Part shown: piece by piece, positions 1-6,469 of the stretch | Position numbering within the stretch: position 1 is the first letter of the stretch | Layout: each line of letters starts with the position of its first letter | Assembly: GCA_946885665.1 (NCBI GenBank) | Contig: CAMPGT010000213.1 | Coordinates: forward strand, 1 to 6,862 | Direction of reading: 5' to 3' | DNA length: 6,862 nucleotides | From: an uncultured Chitinophagaceae bacterium | GTDB taxonomy: Bacteria; Bacteroidota; Bacteroidia; Chitinophagales; Chitinophagaceae | Notes under the pieces: model-generated | Databases searched by the model: none | Told to the model about the DNA's origin: nothing | What the model saw: only the letters and a program-made list of their open reading frames with translations | Program-made: the position numbers and the translations under genes

Positions 1-1
1 C

Positions 2-829
2 CAGGGCAGGGTGCAGGGATCGAACGTGTGGTCAACAATAGGATTTATGATGAACGGCCTTGTGTTCATGCTCATCGGGCTCGAATTACCCTACATCACG
101 AGGGAGGTGGAAGAAGTTACGCTCGGGCAGGCAATTTGGTATGGCGCGGTGATATCGGCAGTGCTCATTGTTACCCGTATCGCATGCACGTTGGGCGCAG
201 CCGCCTTTACCCGCTTTGCGGGGCGTTTCATAACAGTAGCCGACAGACGGCCGGGATGGAAGATCCCTATTGTGTTTGGCTGGTCGGGCATGCGTGGCGT
301 GGTGTCGCTTGCTGCCGCATTATCAATACCTGCACTCATCGCCCAGGGGCAACCGTTTCCCTACAGGAATTTAATTCTCATCATCACCTTCGTGGTAATT
401 TTGGTGACGCTGGTCTTCCAGGGTTTAACGCTTCCATGGCTCATCAGGAAATTGAAGATCCAGGATCCAGATGCAGAGGCCCATCAACAACAGCAGGAGA
501 TAACCATCCGCAAGGCCATTGCAGAAGCGTCGCTTAATTTTCTCGAGCAGTCACCTGGTAACGAACACGAAACAAATGAACACCTGCGTATCCTTTCTGC
601 GAAATTGAAAAACGATCTCAAAACCTTTGAGCAGGACTTCGAAGTGTTCAATTCATCGGGCAGGGCACTGCTGGAAAAATACCAGGAAATTTATGCCGCC
701 TTACTCAATGAACAACGAAAGGCGCTGGCCGGTCTTAACCGTAAAGACGGACTTGACGAGGACCTCATCCGAAAATATTTGTCATTGATAGATTTGGAAG
801 AGACCAAGCTGAAGGAAGTGTCCGTATAA
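2..829 (+). CDS. CPA1 family Na+/H+ antiporter, C-terminal part (5' end outside window)
   Basis: Inner-membrane cation/proton antiporter that exchanges Na+ (or K+) for H+ in pH and salt homeostasis. The reading frame is open from base 2, and the GTG at 11 lies inside the conserved motif, so it is not the start; the missing N-terminal half lies upstream. About 275 residues are visible. The first ~145 contain four hydrophobic segments, including NGLVFMLIGLELP and GWSGMRGVVSLAAALSIP, which are hallmarks of the bacterial CPA1 family. After PWLIRKLKI comes a hydrophilic, probably helical cytoplasmic tail of about 125 residues, ending in a region of the form ERxAL..L....GLDEDLIRKYLSLIDLEE, similar to the tail of bacterial CPA1 exchangers. 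Family members usually have about 520-550 residues, so roughly half is present. The next gene on this strand starts 57 bp downstream. Family is confident; the transported ion is not determinable. Confidence 0.9.
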   Translation, partial: QGRVQGSNVWSTIGFMMNGLVFMLIGLELPYITREVEEVTLGQAIWYGAVISAVLIVTRIACTLGAAAFTRFAGRFITVADRRPGWKIPIVFGWSGMRGVVSLAAALSIPALIAQGQPFPYRNLILIITFVVILVTLVFQGLTLPWLIRKLKIQDPDAEAHQQQQEITIRKAIAEASLNFLEQSPGNEHETNEHLRILSAKLKNDLKTFEQDFEVFNSSGRALLEKYQEIYAALLNEQRKALAGLNRKDGLDEDLIRKYLSLIDLEETKLKEVSV

Positions 830-886
830 TACAAATTGCCTTACTTTGTATTAGCCCCTCGCATTGATCATCTTTATTTTTTTGCA

Positions 887-2260
887 ATGAACATTCAGTC
901 TGTTAATCCGGTAAATGGGCAGTTAATTAAAACATATAAGGAAGAATCTGAGAAAGAAGTTGGCGCCAAATTAGAAAGGGCCCGTTCCGTATGGCTCGAG
1001 TGGCGCAACAGTTCATTCGGCCAAAGAAAAGACCTGATGCTGAAAACTGCCGCTGTGCTGTGCGAACGCAAATCAGCGCTGGCAGGCATTATGACGGCTG
1101 AAATGGGGAAACCATTGAAAGATGGTGTGCAGGAAATCGAGAAGTGCGCTTTCGTTTGCGACTACTATGCCGAGAATGGCGAGTCGTTTTTAAAAGACCA
1201 GTTGATAGAAACCGATGCGAGCAAGAGCTTTGTCACGTTTCAGCCATTGGGTGTTGTACTGGCCGTAATGCCGTGGAATTTTCCCTTCTGGCAGGTGTTC
1301 AGGTTTCTTGCGCCAACGTTAATGGCGGGCAATTGCGGGGTTTTGAAACATGCCTCCAATGTTCCCGGTTGTGCATTGGCGATAGAAGACGTTATGAAAC
1401 AAGCTGGTTTCCCCACCGGTGTTTTTCAAACCTTACTGGTGGGCAGCGGTGCCGTCGAAAGTATCATCGCTCATCCGCTCGTTAAGGCCGTAAGCTTAAC
1501 AGGCAGCACCACCGCCGGCTCGAAGGTTGCTGCGCAGGCCGGTCAACATCTCAAAAAAACTGTTCTCGAACTGGGCGGCAGCGACCCTTATATTATTCTT
1601 GAAGATGCCGACCTGGAGCACGCCGCCGAAATTTGTGCCACAAGCAGGCTGATCAATAATGGTCAAAGCTGTATCGCCGCCAAGCGGTTCATCGCCGTAA
1701 AAAAAATTGAAAAGGATTTTATTGATTTGTTCCGTACAAAAATGGCTTCACGCATCACCGGCGATCCGCTCGATGAAAAGACGAATCTCGGACCCATGGC
1801 GCGCGTTGATCTTCGCGACGAACTGCACGCACAGGTAAAGCAAAATATTGATGCCGGAGCGCAATGTTTACTCGGCGGCACGATACCGGACAAACCCGGC
1901 AAACACGCCTTCTACACACCTACCATACTGGCGAACGTAAAAAAGGGAATGTCGGCGTACAGTGAAGAATTGTTTGGACCGGTGGCTTCCATGCTATCCG
2001 CAAAAGATGCGCGCGAAGCCATTCAAATAGCCAATGACACTTCATTTGGTCTTGGCGCCGCCGTGTTTACAAAAGATGCGGAACTTGGTGAGAGCATAGC
2101 ACGCAACGACCTGCAGGCCGGTGCATGCTTTGTAAACTCGTTTGTAAAATCCGATCCGAGGCTGCCCTTTGGCGGCATCAATCAATCGGGGTACGGACGG
2201 GAGCTGGGACTCTTTGGCATACATGAATTCGTTAATATCAAATCGGTATATATCGGTTGA
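887..2260 (+). CDS. NAD-dependent succinate-semialdehyde dehydrogenase (Sad/YneI-like aldehyde dehydrogenase)
   Basis: Cytoplasmic aldehyde dehydrogenase of 457 residues that probably oxidises succinate semialdehyde to succinate, the last step of GABA catabolism. Visible motifs: MPWNFPFWQV with the oxyanion-hole Asn131; cofactor-binding Lys154 in VLKHASN; the Gly-rich GSTTAG loop at 206-211; general-base Glu228 in LELGGSDP; catalytic Cys262 in NNGQSCIAAKRF; EELFGPV at 360-366. The pattern LKHASNVPGCA, LELGGSDP and GPMARVDLRDELH closely resembles E. coli Sad (YneI), as recalled from memory, so this subfamily is favoured over NADP-type GabD. The ATG at 887 is chosen because MNIQSVNPVNG aligns with the family N terminus; an in-frame TTG at 836 would add 17 unrelated residues and start 6 bp after the antiporter stop. 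There is no clear ribosome binding site. It converges on the decarboxylase gene, which ends 13 bp away. Another short-chain semialdehyde remains possible as substrate. Confidence 0.9.
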   Translation: MNIQSVNPVNGQLIKTYKEESEKEVGAKLERARSVWLEWRNSSFGQRKDLMLKTAAVLCERKSALAGIMTAEMGKPLKDGVQEIEKCAFVCDYYAENGESFLKDQLIETDASKSFVTFQPLGVVLAVMPWNFPFWQVFRFLAPTLMAGNCGVLKHASNVPGCALAIEDVMKQAGFPTGVFQTLLVGSGAVESIIAHPLVKAVSLTGSTTAGSKVAAQAGQHLKKTVLELGGSDPYIILEDADLEHAAEICATSRLINNGQSCIAAKRFIAVKKIEKDFIDLFRTKMASRITGDPLDEKTNLGPMARVDLRDELHAQVKQNIDAGAQCLLGGTIPDKPGKHAFYTPTILANVKKGMSAYSEELFGPVASMLSAKDAREAIQIANDTSFGLGAAVFTKDAELGESIARNDLQAGACFVNSFVKSDPRLPFGGINQSGYGRELGLFGIHEFVNIKSVYIG

Positions 2261-2273
2261 TGGTTTGATGCTG

Positions 2274-3656
2274 TCACATCAGCGCCTGTTCAAACGACTT
2301 AACAGATCGTGATATATCTTCTTCCGTCGTTGCCCACGAACAAACGCTGACCCTGATCACCTTCTTTCCCTGCCACACAGAACCTCCTACCCAACACTCG
2401 CGCTGCTCCTGGATCTTTCGCAACACGATTGCGGTTTGTTCGTCGCTCTCGCAGCAAACCACCACCTGGTTAAACACAACATCATTCAGCACATTGAAGC
2501 CAGGAATTTTTCTTATTTCCTCAGCAAACTGAACCGCGCGATCATGCATCGTCGTTATCATTTCGTCGAGTCCCTCCCGGCCCAGGTATTTTAATGCCGC
2601 CCATATTTCGAATATGCGTGCTCTCCGCGACATTTCAGGTGTGTAAAACATACCGTCGCGCTCTTTGCCGACCACAAAATAGTCGCCGCTCGCGTGTAAG
2701 GCAGCCGTTAACGCTTCTCTATCGGCACACAATACCATCCCCGAATCGTAAGGCGTGTTAAGAGTTTTGTGTCCGTCTGCCGCCCATGAGTCGGCCAGTT
2801 CAATTCCATTTGTCAGATGCTTCAGCTTTTTGGACGCAGCTACCCATAATCCAAATGCACCGTCTATATGCACCCATGCGCCTGCCTGTTTTGCTTTTTT
2901 GCAGATGTCAGCAAAATGATCGAACGAACCGCTGTTCACATTGCCTGCCTGCAGTATGAGCAATGTCTTGTTGTCGAGTGGTGGCAGCGTTTCCGGCAAA
3001 ATCCTGCCCTGGCTATCGGTGTCCACAAATTGAACGTTCTTTTTCCCGAAGCCCAACAACGTAATGGCCTTTAACGCGCTTGAATGTGCCTCGCGGCCCG
3101 CAACGATTGTAATGGATGGCGCATTCGCCAATCCATTTTCATTAACGTTCCAGTTTTGTTGCATGAGTAACCGGTAGCGCGCTGCGGCGAGTGCGCAAAG
3201 ATTTGCAGACGATGTGCCGCTCACAAATCCTGCGGCGGTAGTTGGCGGTAGGTTGAAAATCGAGCGCAGCCATCTTTCCACTACGTTTTCTAGTATGGCT
3301 GCCGCGGGACTTTGTACATACATGGCGGTGTTCTGATCCCAGTAAGTAGATAATTGTTTTGCGGCCATTGACACCGGCAAAGCGCCGCCGTCAACAAAAC
3401 CGAAATACCGGCCGTATATCTGCGCAACCGTTGCCGGACCGGCATTGCGGTTCAATTGTTCCAATACCTCAACTGCATCGGCTGATTTCGCGGGCATGTC
3501 TTCTTCAAATACGTTCATGTTGCGGATGGCTTCTTCGTGAGGGTACACATTTCTTTCGGCTGCGATGTCGAGGTATTCGAAGGCATAGGATTGCACGTTG
3601 TTAAATATCGTTTTGCTGTGCAGTTCGTTGAACATTTTGCTTTGAAGTGAAGTCAT
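2274..3656 (-). CDS. PLP-dependent group II amino-acid decarboxylase family protein
   Basis: Cytoplasmic fold-type I PLP enzyme of 460 residues, the length expected for the group II decarboxylases (glutamate, tyrosine, aromatic amino acid and diaminobutyrate decarboxylases). Visible landmarks: N-terminal RNVYPHEEAI region; SGTSSANL at 146-153, the phosphate-binding loop; His191 in GREAHSS, expected to stack on the PLP ring; QAGNVNSGSFD near 236-246; Asp265 in HIDGAFG, which pairs with the pyridine nitrogen; Lys297 in DGHKTLNTPYDSG, the Schiff-base lysine; and a C-terminal RVSVCSWATTEEDI segment. The substrate cannot be read from sequence; databases often label this branch simply as pyridoxal-dependent decarboxylase or aspartate aminotransferase family. 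The ATG at 3656 begins a plausible N terminus and lies about 40 nt downstream of a -7 box. It faces the dehydrogenase gene tail to tail, which could hint at a shared amine or GABA theme, but no transaminase is present. Confidence 0.88.
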   Translation of the reverse strand: MTSLQSKMFNELHSKTIFNNVQSYAFEYLDIAAERNVYPHEEAIRNMNVFEEDMPAKSADAVEVLEQLNRNAGPATVAQIYGRYFGFVDGGALPVSMAAKQLSTYWDQNTAMYVQSPAAAILENVVERWLRSIFNLPPTTAAGFVSGTSSANLCALAAARYRLLMQQNWNVNENGLANAPSITIVAGREAHSSALKAITLLGFGKKNVQFVDTDSQGRILPETLPPLDNKTLLILQAGNVNSGSFDHFADICKKAKQAGAWVHIDGAFGLWVAASKKLKHLTNGIELADSWAADGHKTLNTPYDSGMVLCADREALTAALHASGDYFVVGKERDGMFYTPEMSRRARIFEIWAALKYLGREGLDEMITTMHDRAVQFAEEIRKIPGFNVLNDVVFNQVVVCCESDEQTAIVLRKIQEQRECWVGGSVWQGKKVIRVSVCSWATTEEDISRSVKSFEQALM

Positions 3657-3695
3657 GGCAGTAAGTTATGCTGATAGGTTTTACCAATTCATCAT

Positions 3696-3703
3696 CAAAA
3701 ATA
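3696..3703 (-). promoter_or_regulatory. Bacteroidota-type -7 promoter box for the decarboxylase gene
   Basis: On the minus strand this reads TATTTTTG, an exact match to the Bacteroidota primary sigma -7 consensus TAnnTTTG, 39 nt upstream of the decarboxylase ATG. It would give a leader of roughly 30-35 nt. No clear TTG-type -33 element is visible about 19 bp further upstream. It lies in the 103-bp divergent gap shared with the secreted protein gene. Confidence 0.5.
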
Positions 3704-3759
3704 GATGTGAATGATAGTCTTTGTAAATTTCCTGAATTATTTATGCCAAATTTCAGTTC

Positions 3760-4824
3760 ATGAGAATCACGATACACCTATTACAGCTTCTCTTGCTGGT
3801 AATAATGGGCCATCCTTCCTTCTGCCAGCGAAATCACATGGAAACAAAAGGCATCTATGGCCATCCTCAAAAATTGTGGGAAAAAGGCTATCGCCTGAAC
3901 GAACTCGGCATCAATGCCGTGTTCCTTCATCACCAATCCATTGACGATACATTCATGGCACGCGCGCGCAAGGAAGGTCAAAAAGTATATGCGGAATTTG
4001 CTGCGTTGAATGGTGAGGATTATGTGCAGCAGCATCCCGAAGCATGGGCAATAGATAAGCGTGGCAATAAAGTGGAAAAAGCCACCTGGTTCATGGGTGT
4101 TTGTCCTACTGATCCCAACTTTCTGCAATACCGGCTCGATCAACTAAAGACGCTGGTGACCACATATGATGTCGATGGCGTGTGGCTCGACTACCTGCAT
4201 TGGCATGCACAATTTGAAGACCCGGAACCGATCCTTCCCGAAACCTGCTTTAATGCAAGTTGCGTGACAGCGTTTCAAGCCGCTGCCGGCCTGGATATTC
4301 CGGAGGTGAGCACCGCAGAGCAGGCATCCTACATTCTTGCGAATCACGAGGACGCATGGCGCCAATGGCGATGCTCGGTCATTGCCGACTGGGTAAAAAA
4401 GTGCAGTACTACCCTCCAGCAACATAAACCGGGCGCACAGTTGGGAATATACCATTGCCCGTGGAACGATGATGAATATGACTCTGCGCGCATTCGCATT
4501 CTCGCTTTGGACTACGCCATGCTGAAACCCCATGTTGATGTGTTCTCGCCAATGGTCTACCATAAAAGAATGGGCAGAGACGCTCGCTGGGTGCGTGACA
4601 ACATCAATTGGTTTTCTGAAAAGATCAACGATGCTACCGTAAAGATCTGGCCCATCGTGCAGGCTTATAACGACCCGGGTATCGTTTCGCCGGAAGCGTT
4701 CGAGCAGGTGATGCGCTATGCGATTTCCGGATCCTCGACAGGCGTGATGATGTTCACCAGCAGCGCCATCGCCGAAGACGACCGGAAAATCGAGGTGATC
4801 AAAAAATTATATGGCGCATGGTAA
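3760..4824 (+). CDS. Secreted glycoside-hydrolase-like TIM-barrel protein
   Basis: Exported protein of 354 residues with a probable (beta/alpha)8 barrel related to uncharacterised glycosyl-hydrolase-like families (GHL/DUF4015-like); the exact family is not certain. The N terminus has a Sec signal peptide: MRITIH, a hydrophobic core LLQLLLLVIMG, and a c-region HPSFC before Gln23. The residues before Cys22 (P-S-F) do not make a lipobox, so cleavage by signal peptidase I into the periplasm or outside is more likely than lipidation. Barrel-like landmarks: GINAVFLH at 50-57 (early strand), KVYAEFAALNG at 75-85, VDGVWLDYLHWH at 138-149 with Asp139 and Asp144 as candidate active-site acids, DVFSPMVYH at 260-268, and a final SSTGVMMFTSS strand near 325-335. 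The mature chain keeps six cysteines, which is unusual but fits an extracytoplasmic protein with possible disulfides. ATG 3760 is chosen because it gives the complete signal peptide. It stands alone, with no transporter or polysaccharide-utilisation genes beside it. Substrate unknown. Confidence 0.72.
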   Translation: MRITIHLLQLLLLVIMGHPSFCQRNHMETKGIYGHPQKLWEKGYRLNELGINAVFLHHQSIDDTFMARARKEGQKVYAEFAALNGEDYVQQHPEAWAIDKRGNKVEKATWFMGVCPTDPNFLQYRLDQLKTLVTTYDVDGVWLDYLHWHAQFEDPEPILPETCFNASCVTAFQAAAGLDIPEVSTAEQASYILANHEDAWRQWRCSVIADWVKKCSTTLQQHKPGAQLGIYHCPWNDDEYDSARIRILALDYAMLKPHVDVFSPMVYHKRMGRDARWVRDNINWFSEKINDATVKIWPIVQAYNDPGIVSPEAFEQVMRYAISGSSTGVMMFTSSAIAEDDRKIEVIKKLYGAW

Positions 4825-4838
4825 CGTAAGCGCCGTTC

Positions 4839-5222
4839 TTAATAAATGAATTGCTCCAAAACAATTTCACCATCTTTCACTTCATAAAGCATGATTTCGT
4901 TTATCTGGATTCTGCCATGACCCTGCACGGTAACATCCACTTCTCTTCCCACGGCAAAATGATTACCTGCTACCACCGGCTCCGTGGTAAAGAGCCTGTG
5001 AACATCGGTGATGCGGCTTGTAAAATTCTCTCCTTTTTTACGTACGGATGCTTTACCCTCGGCGTAACCAAAATAGGGCGATCCCGCCGGGTCAACACTT
5101 CTCACATTGTCTGCAAAAAGTTCGTCCTGGATGTCAAACCATTTTTCCTCCATGGCCAGTTCATTAAATCGGGCAGCCACCTGCTGTGTTGTCATCGCTT
5201 TCGCGCTTGGTACGTTTGTCAT
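4839..5222 (-). CDS. SnoaL-like / NTF2-fold small protein
   Basis: Small cytoplasmic protein of 127 residues with the features of the SnoaL-like (NTF2 superfamily) fold: an N-terminal helix TTQQVAARFNELAMEEKWFDIQDELFADNVRSVDP, then FGYAEGKASVRKKGENF, followed by alternating strands ending in INEIMLYEVKDGEIVLEQFIY. The family holds hydrolases, cyclases, isomerases and proteins of unknown function, so no reaction can be assigned. The ATG at 5222 is preferred over an upstream in-frame TTG at 5264, because a -7 box at 5275-5282 would leave almost no leader for the TTG but a normal one of about 45 nt for the ATG. A later ATG at 5195 (MTTQQVA) is a possible alternative. It is divergent from the DJ-1-AraC regulator gene and is its most likely target. 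Its 3' end lies 14 bp from the convergent secreted-protein gene. Confidence 0.82.
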   Translation of the reverse strand: MTNVPSAKAMTTQQVAARFNELAMEEKWFDIQDELFADNVRSVDPAGSPYFGYAEGKASVRKKGENFTSRITDVHRLFTTEPVVAGNHFAVGREVDVTVQGHGRIQINEIMLYEVKDGEIVLEQFIY

Positions 5223-5274
5223 TGCTTGATTTTTATGGTTAAGCGGTTTGGATACCGCAATCAATTTTACCGCA

Positions 5275-5282
5275 CAAAAATA
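5275..5282 (-). promoter_or_regulatory. -7 promoter box for the SnoaL-like gene
   Basis: The minus strand reads TATTTTTG, an exact TAnnTTTG match. Predicted transcription would begin near 5269, giving a leader of about 47 nt to the ATG at 5222. No TTG sits at the usual -33 spacing; this would fit a promoter that depends on an activator. Confidence 0.55.
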
Positions 5283-5306
5283 CCATCATCCTCTTTTACC
5301 CGGCCA

Positions 5307-5320
5307 TGTCCAAAGTGACA
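5307..5320. promoter_or_regulatory. TGTC-N6-GACA palindrome, candidate operator of the DJ-1-AraC regulator
   Basis: The 14-bp sequence TGTCCAAAGTGACA has perfect 4-bp inverted arms around a 6-bp centre. It lies between the two outward-facing -7 boxes at 5275-5282 (-) and 5349-5356 (+). Its centre is about 44 bp upstream of the predicted SnoaL-gene start and about 49 bp upstream of the predicted regulator start, a position often used by activators. A second CCAAA at 5339-5343 lies 29 bp after the first at 5310-5314. Binding by the adjacent regulator is inferred only from position and symmetry. Confidence 0.4.
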
Positions 5321-5348
5321 ATAATAGGGTCGATAATGCCAAATGGCC

Positions 5349-5356
5349 TAATTTTG
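5349..5356 (+). promoter_or_regulatory. -7 promoter box for the DJ-1-AraC regulator gene
   Basis: TAATTTTG matches the TAnnTTTG consensus exactly. A start near 5362 would give a leader of about 35 nt before the ATG at 5397. No good -33 TTG element is seen. Confidence 0.5.
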
Positions 5357-5396
5357 TTTGCGATACAACTTATGGCTTTCAAAATAAAGATGCTTT

Positions 5397-6386
5397 ATGC
5401 GGATTGGTATTTTAAATTATAATTATGCCGTGCCCACAAGTGTGACGGGTCCGGCAGATATTTTTGCAGCTTTGGTGCGCACTTATCCTATCGTAACAGG
5501 CAACGAACTGAATGCTGATTTTAAAATTGAGTTCATCACTGAAAAGAAAGGTCTTTTTTGGAAAACGCCTTTCGGCGAAAAGGAGCAGCAGCCAATAACG
5601 ACGAGCGATACTTACGACCTGATAATTGTTCCCGCCATGTTTTCGAATAAGATTGAAGAAGTGGTGCAAAAAGAGGCGAAGATCATTGGCTGGCTGAAAC
5701 AGCAACATAAAAAAGACACTGAGTTGGCAAGCATTTGCGTCGGCAGTTTTCTATTGGCTGCTACCGGACTTTTAAACGGCAGAAAAGCTACTACTAACTG
5801 GATGTTTGCCGATTTGTTCCGAAAGAAATATCCGCTGGTAATTTTGGAGGATGACAAAATCATTGTTGACCAGGGAAAGATTTATTCCTGCGGAGGGGCG
5901 TTTAGCTTTACCACCTTCATGATATACCTGATCGAAAAATTCTGCGGGCACGAGGTGGCCATTACTGCTTCTAAAATTCTAATGATTAATATGCACCAGC
6001 AGCCGCAGACGAGCTTCTCGATTTTTCAGTTTCAGGCCAACCATGCCGATGATGCGATCAGCAGGGTGCAGAAATTTATGGAAAAGAACTACAACAAGAC
6101 GATCAGTATGGCGGAAATGGCTGGTATCGGCAACATGAGTCCACGAAATCTTATTCGCCGGTTTGAGCAGGCTACCGGCAATACTCCATTGGAATACCTG
6201 CAGCGCTTCAGGATGGAAAACGCCAAGAAGATGCTTGAAAACAAAAATGACGGCATCGAGCAAATCGCCATGAAGTGCGGCTATGATGACATGAGCTTTT
6301 TTAGAAAAATCTTCAAGCGCCACGTCGGCATGACTCCGCGGGAATATAAAGTAAAATACGGCCGCGGCTCGCTTAAAATAAAATAA
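5397..6386 (+). CDS. GlxA-type transcriptional regulator: DJ-1/PfpI-like domain fused to AraC HTH domain
   Basis: Cytoplasmic transcription factor of 329 residues, the usual length for GlxA-type regulators. Residues 1-190 form a DJ-1/PfpI (class I glutamine-amidotransferase-like) domain: MRIGILNYNYAVPTSVTGPADIF, YDLIIVPA at 73-80, and the nucleophile-elbow motif ASICVGSFLLAATGLLNGR with Cys114. Where related regulators usually have TTHW, this one has TTNW (Asn134), so the usual His partner is missing and the domain may sense a ligand rather than catalyse. Residues ~220-320 form the AraC double helix-turn-helix: ISMAEMAGIGNMSPRNLIRRFEQATGNTPLEYLQRFRMENAKKML and IEQIAMKCGYDDMSFFRKIFKRHVGMTPREYK carry the standard family signature. 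The ATG at 5397 starts exactly at the first beta strand; no clear Shine-Dalgarno is present. It is divergent from the SnoaL-like gene, with a palindrome in between, so control of that gene and of itself is likely. The effector is unknown. Confidence 0.92.
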   Translation: MRIGILNYNYAVPTSVTGPADIFAALVRTYPIVTGNELNADFKIEFITEKKGLFWKTPFGEKEQQPITTSDTYDLIIVPAMFSNKIEEVVQKEAKIIGWLKQQHKKDTELASICVGSFLLAATGLLNGRKATTNWMFADLFRKKYPLVILEDDKIIVDQGKIYSCGGAFSFTTFMIYLIEKFCGHEVAITASKILMINMHQQPQTSFSIFQFQANHADDAISRVQKFMEKNYNKTISMAEMAGIGNMSPRNLIRRFEQATGNTPLEYLQRFRMENAKKMLENKNDGIEQIAMKCGYDDMSFFRKIFKRHVGMTPREYKVKYGRGSLKIK

Positions 6387-6405
6387 CGATCCGCAAAATA
6401 GGTCA

Positions 6406-6442
6406 TACCTAAAAAAATAGTTGTTTACCTAAAAAACTAGTT
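6406..6442. repeat. Two 17-bp direct repeats, 20-bp period, in the BlaI-gene promoter (candidate operators)
   Basis: TACCTAAAAAAATAGTT at 6406-6422 recurs as TACCTAAAAAACTAGTT at 6426-6442 with one mismatch. Starts are exactly 20 bp apart, about two helical turns, so two proteins would bind the same DNA face. The second copy contains the perfect 8-bp palindrome AACTAGTT (6435-6442). The copies flank and overlap the predicted -33 element and run into the -7 element, as expected for autorepression by the BlaI-type protein encoded next. The protein assignment is inferred. Confidence 0.6.
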
Positions 6443-6449
6443 ATATCTT
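6421..6449 (+). promoter_or_regulatory. Predicted promoter of the blaI-like gene
   Basis: TTG at 6421-6423 is followed after 18 bp by TATATCTT at 6442-6449, a near match to the Bacteroidota -33 TTG / -7 TAnnTTTG arrangement. Transcription would start near 6456, leaving a short leader of about 15 nt before the ATG at 6470. The -7 box departs from consensus at two bases (C for T, and T for G). Confidence 0.45.
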
Positions 6450-6460
6450 CAGGTAAACAA
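6421..6460. repeat. Perfect 10-bp inverted repeat spanning the blaI-like promoter
   Basis: TTGTTTACCT at 6421-6430 and its exact reverse complement AGGTAAACAA at 6451-6460 are separated by 20 bp. The arms bracket the -7 box, and the left arm shares the TACCT core with the direct repeats. A further TAGGT-N3-ACCTA element lies just upstream at 6399-6411, so the ACCT/AGGT core recurs four times in about 60 bp. No T-run follows, so this looks like a DNA-level binding region and not a terminator. Confidence 0.6.
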
Positions 6461-6469
6461 ATAAACGAT

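Noticed and set aside
841..848. TTACTTTG as a -7 box for the aldehyde dehydrogenase gene
   Set aside because: It differs from TAnnTTTG at the second base and lacks a -33 partner. The gene may have its own promoter here or be read through from the antiporter gene; the sequence does not decide.
836..886. TTG-initiated 17-residue extension of the aldehyde dehydrogenase
   Set aside because: The extension has no family similarity and starts 6 bp after the antiporter stop; the ATG at 887 matches the expected N terminus.
2266..2283. Short inverted repeat TGATG...CATCA at the convergent junction as a terminator
   Set aside because: The stem is only 5 bp, it overlaps the decarboxylase stop, and there is no T-run on either strand.
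3715..3723. TAGTCTTTG as a -7 box for the secreted barrel-protein gene
   Set aside because: The internal spacing is one base too long for TAnnTTTG and no -33 element is present; no convincing promoter was found for this gene.
3781..4563. Long minus-strand open frames opposite the secreted barrel-protein gene
   Set aside because: They lie antisense to a gene with a clear signal peptide and barrel motifs, and their translations show no recognisable domain.
4823..4837. AACG...CGTT hairpin between the barrel-protein and SnoaL-like genes
   Set aside because: A 4-bp stem with no following T-run is expected by chance.
5223..5264. TTG-initiated 14-residue extension of the SnoaL-like protein
   Set aside because: It would begin only a few bases from the predicted transcription start and adds no recognisable family sequence.
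6399..6417. TAGGT-N3-ACCTA followed by an A-run as a terminator after the AraC-type gene
   Set aside because: On the plus strand the hairpin is followed by A residues, not T; on the minus strand the T-run precedes the stem and no gene points that way. It fits better as part of the operator array.
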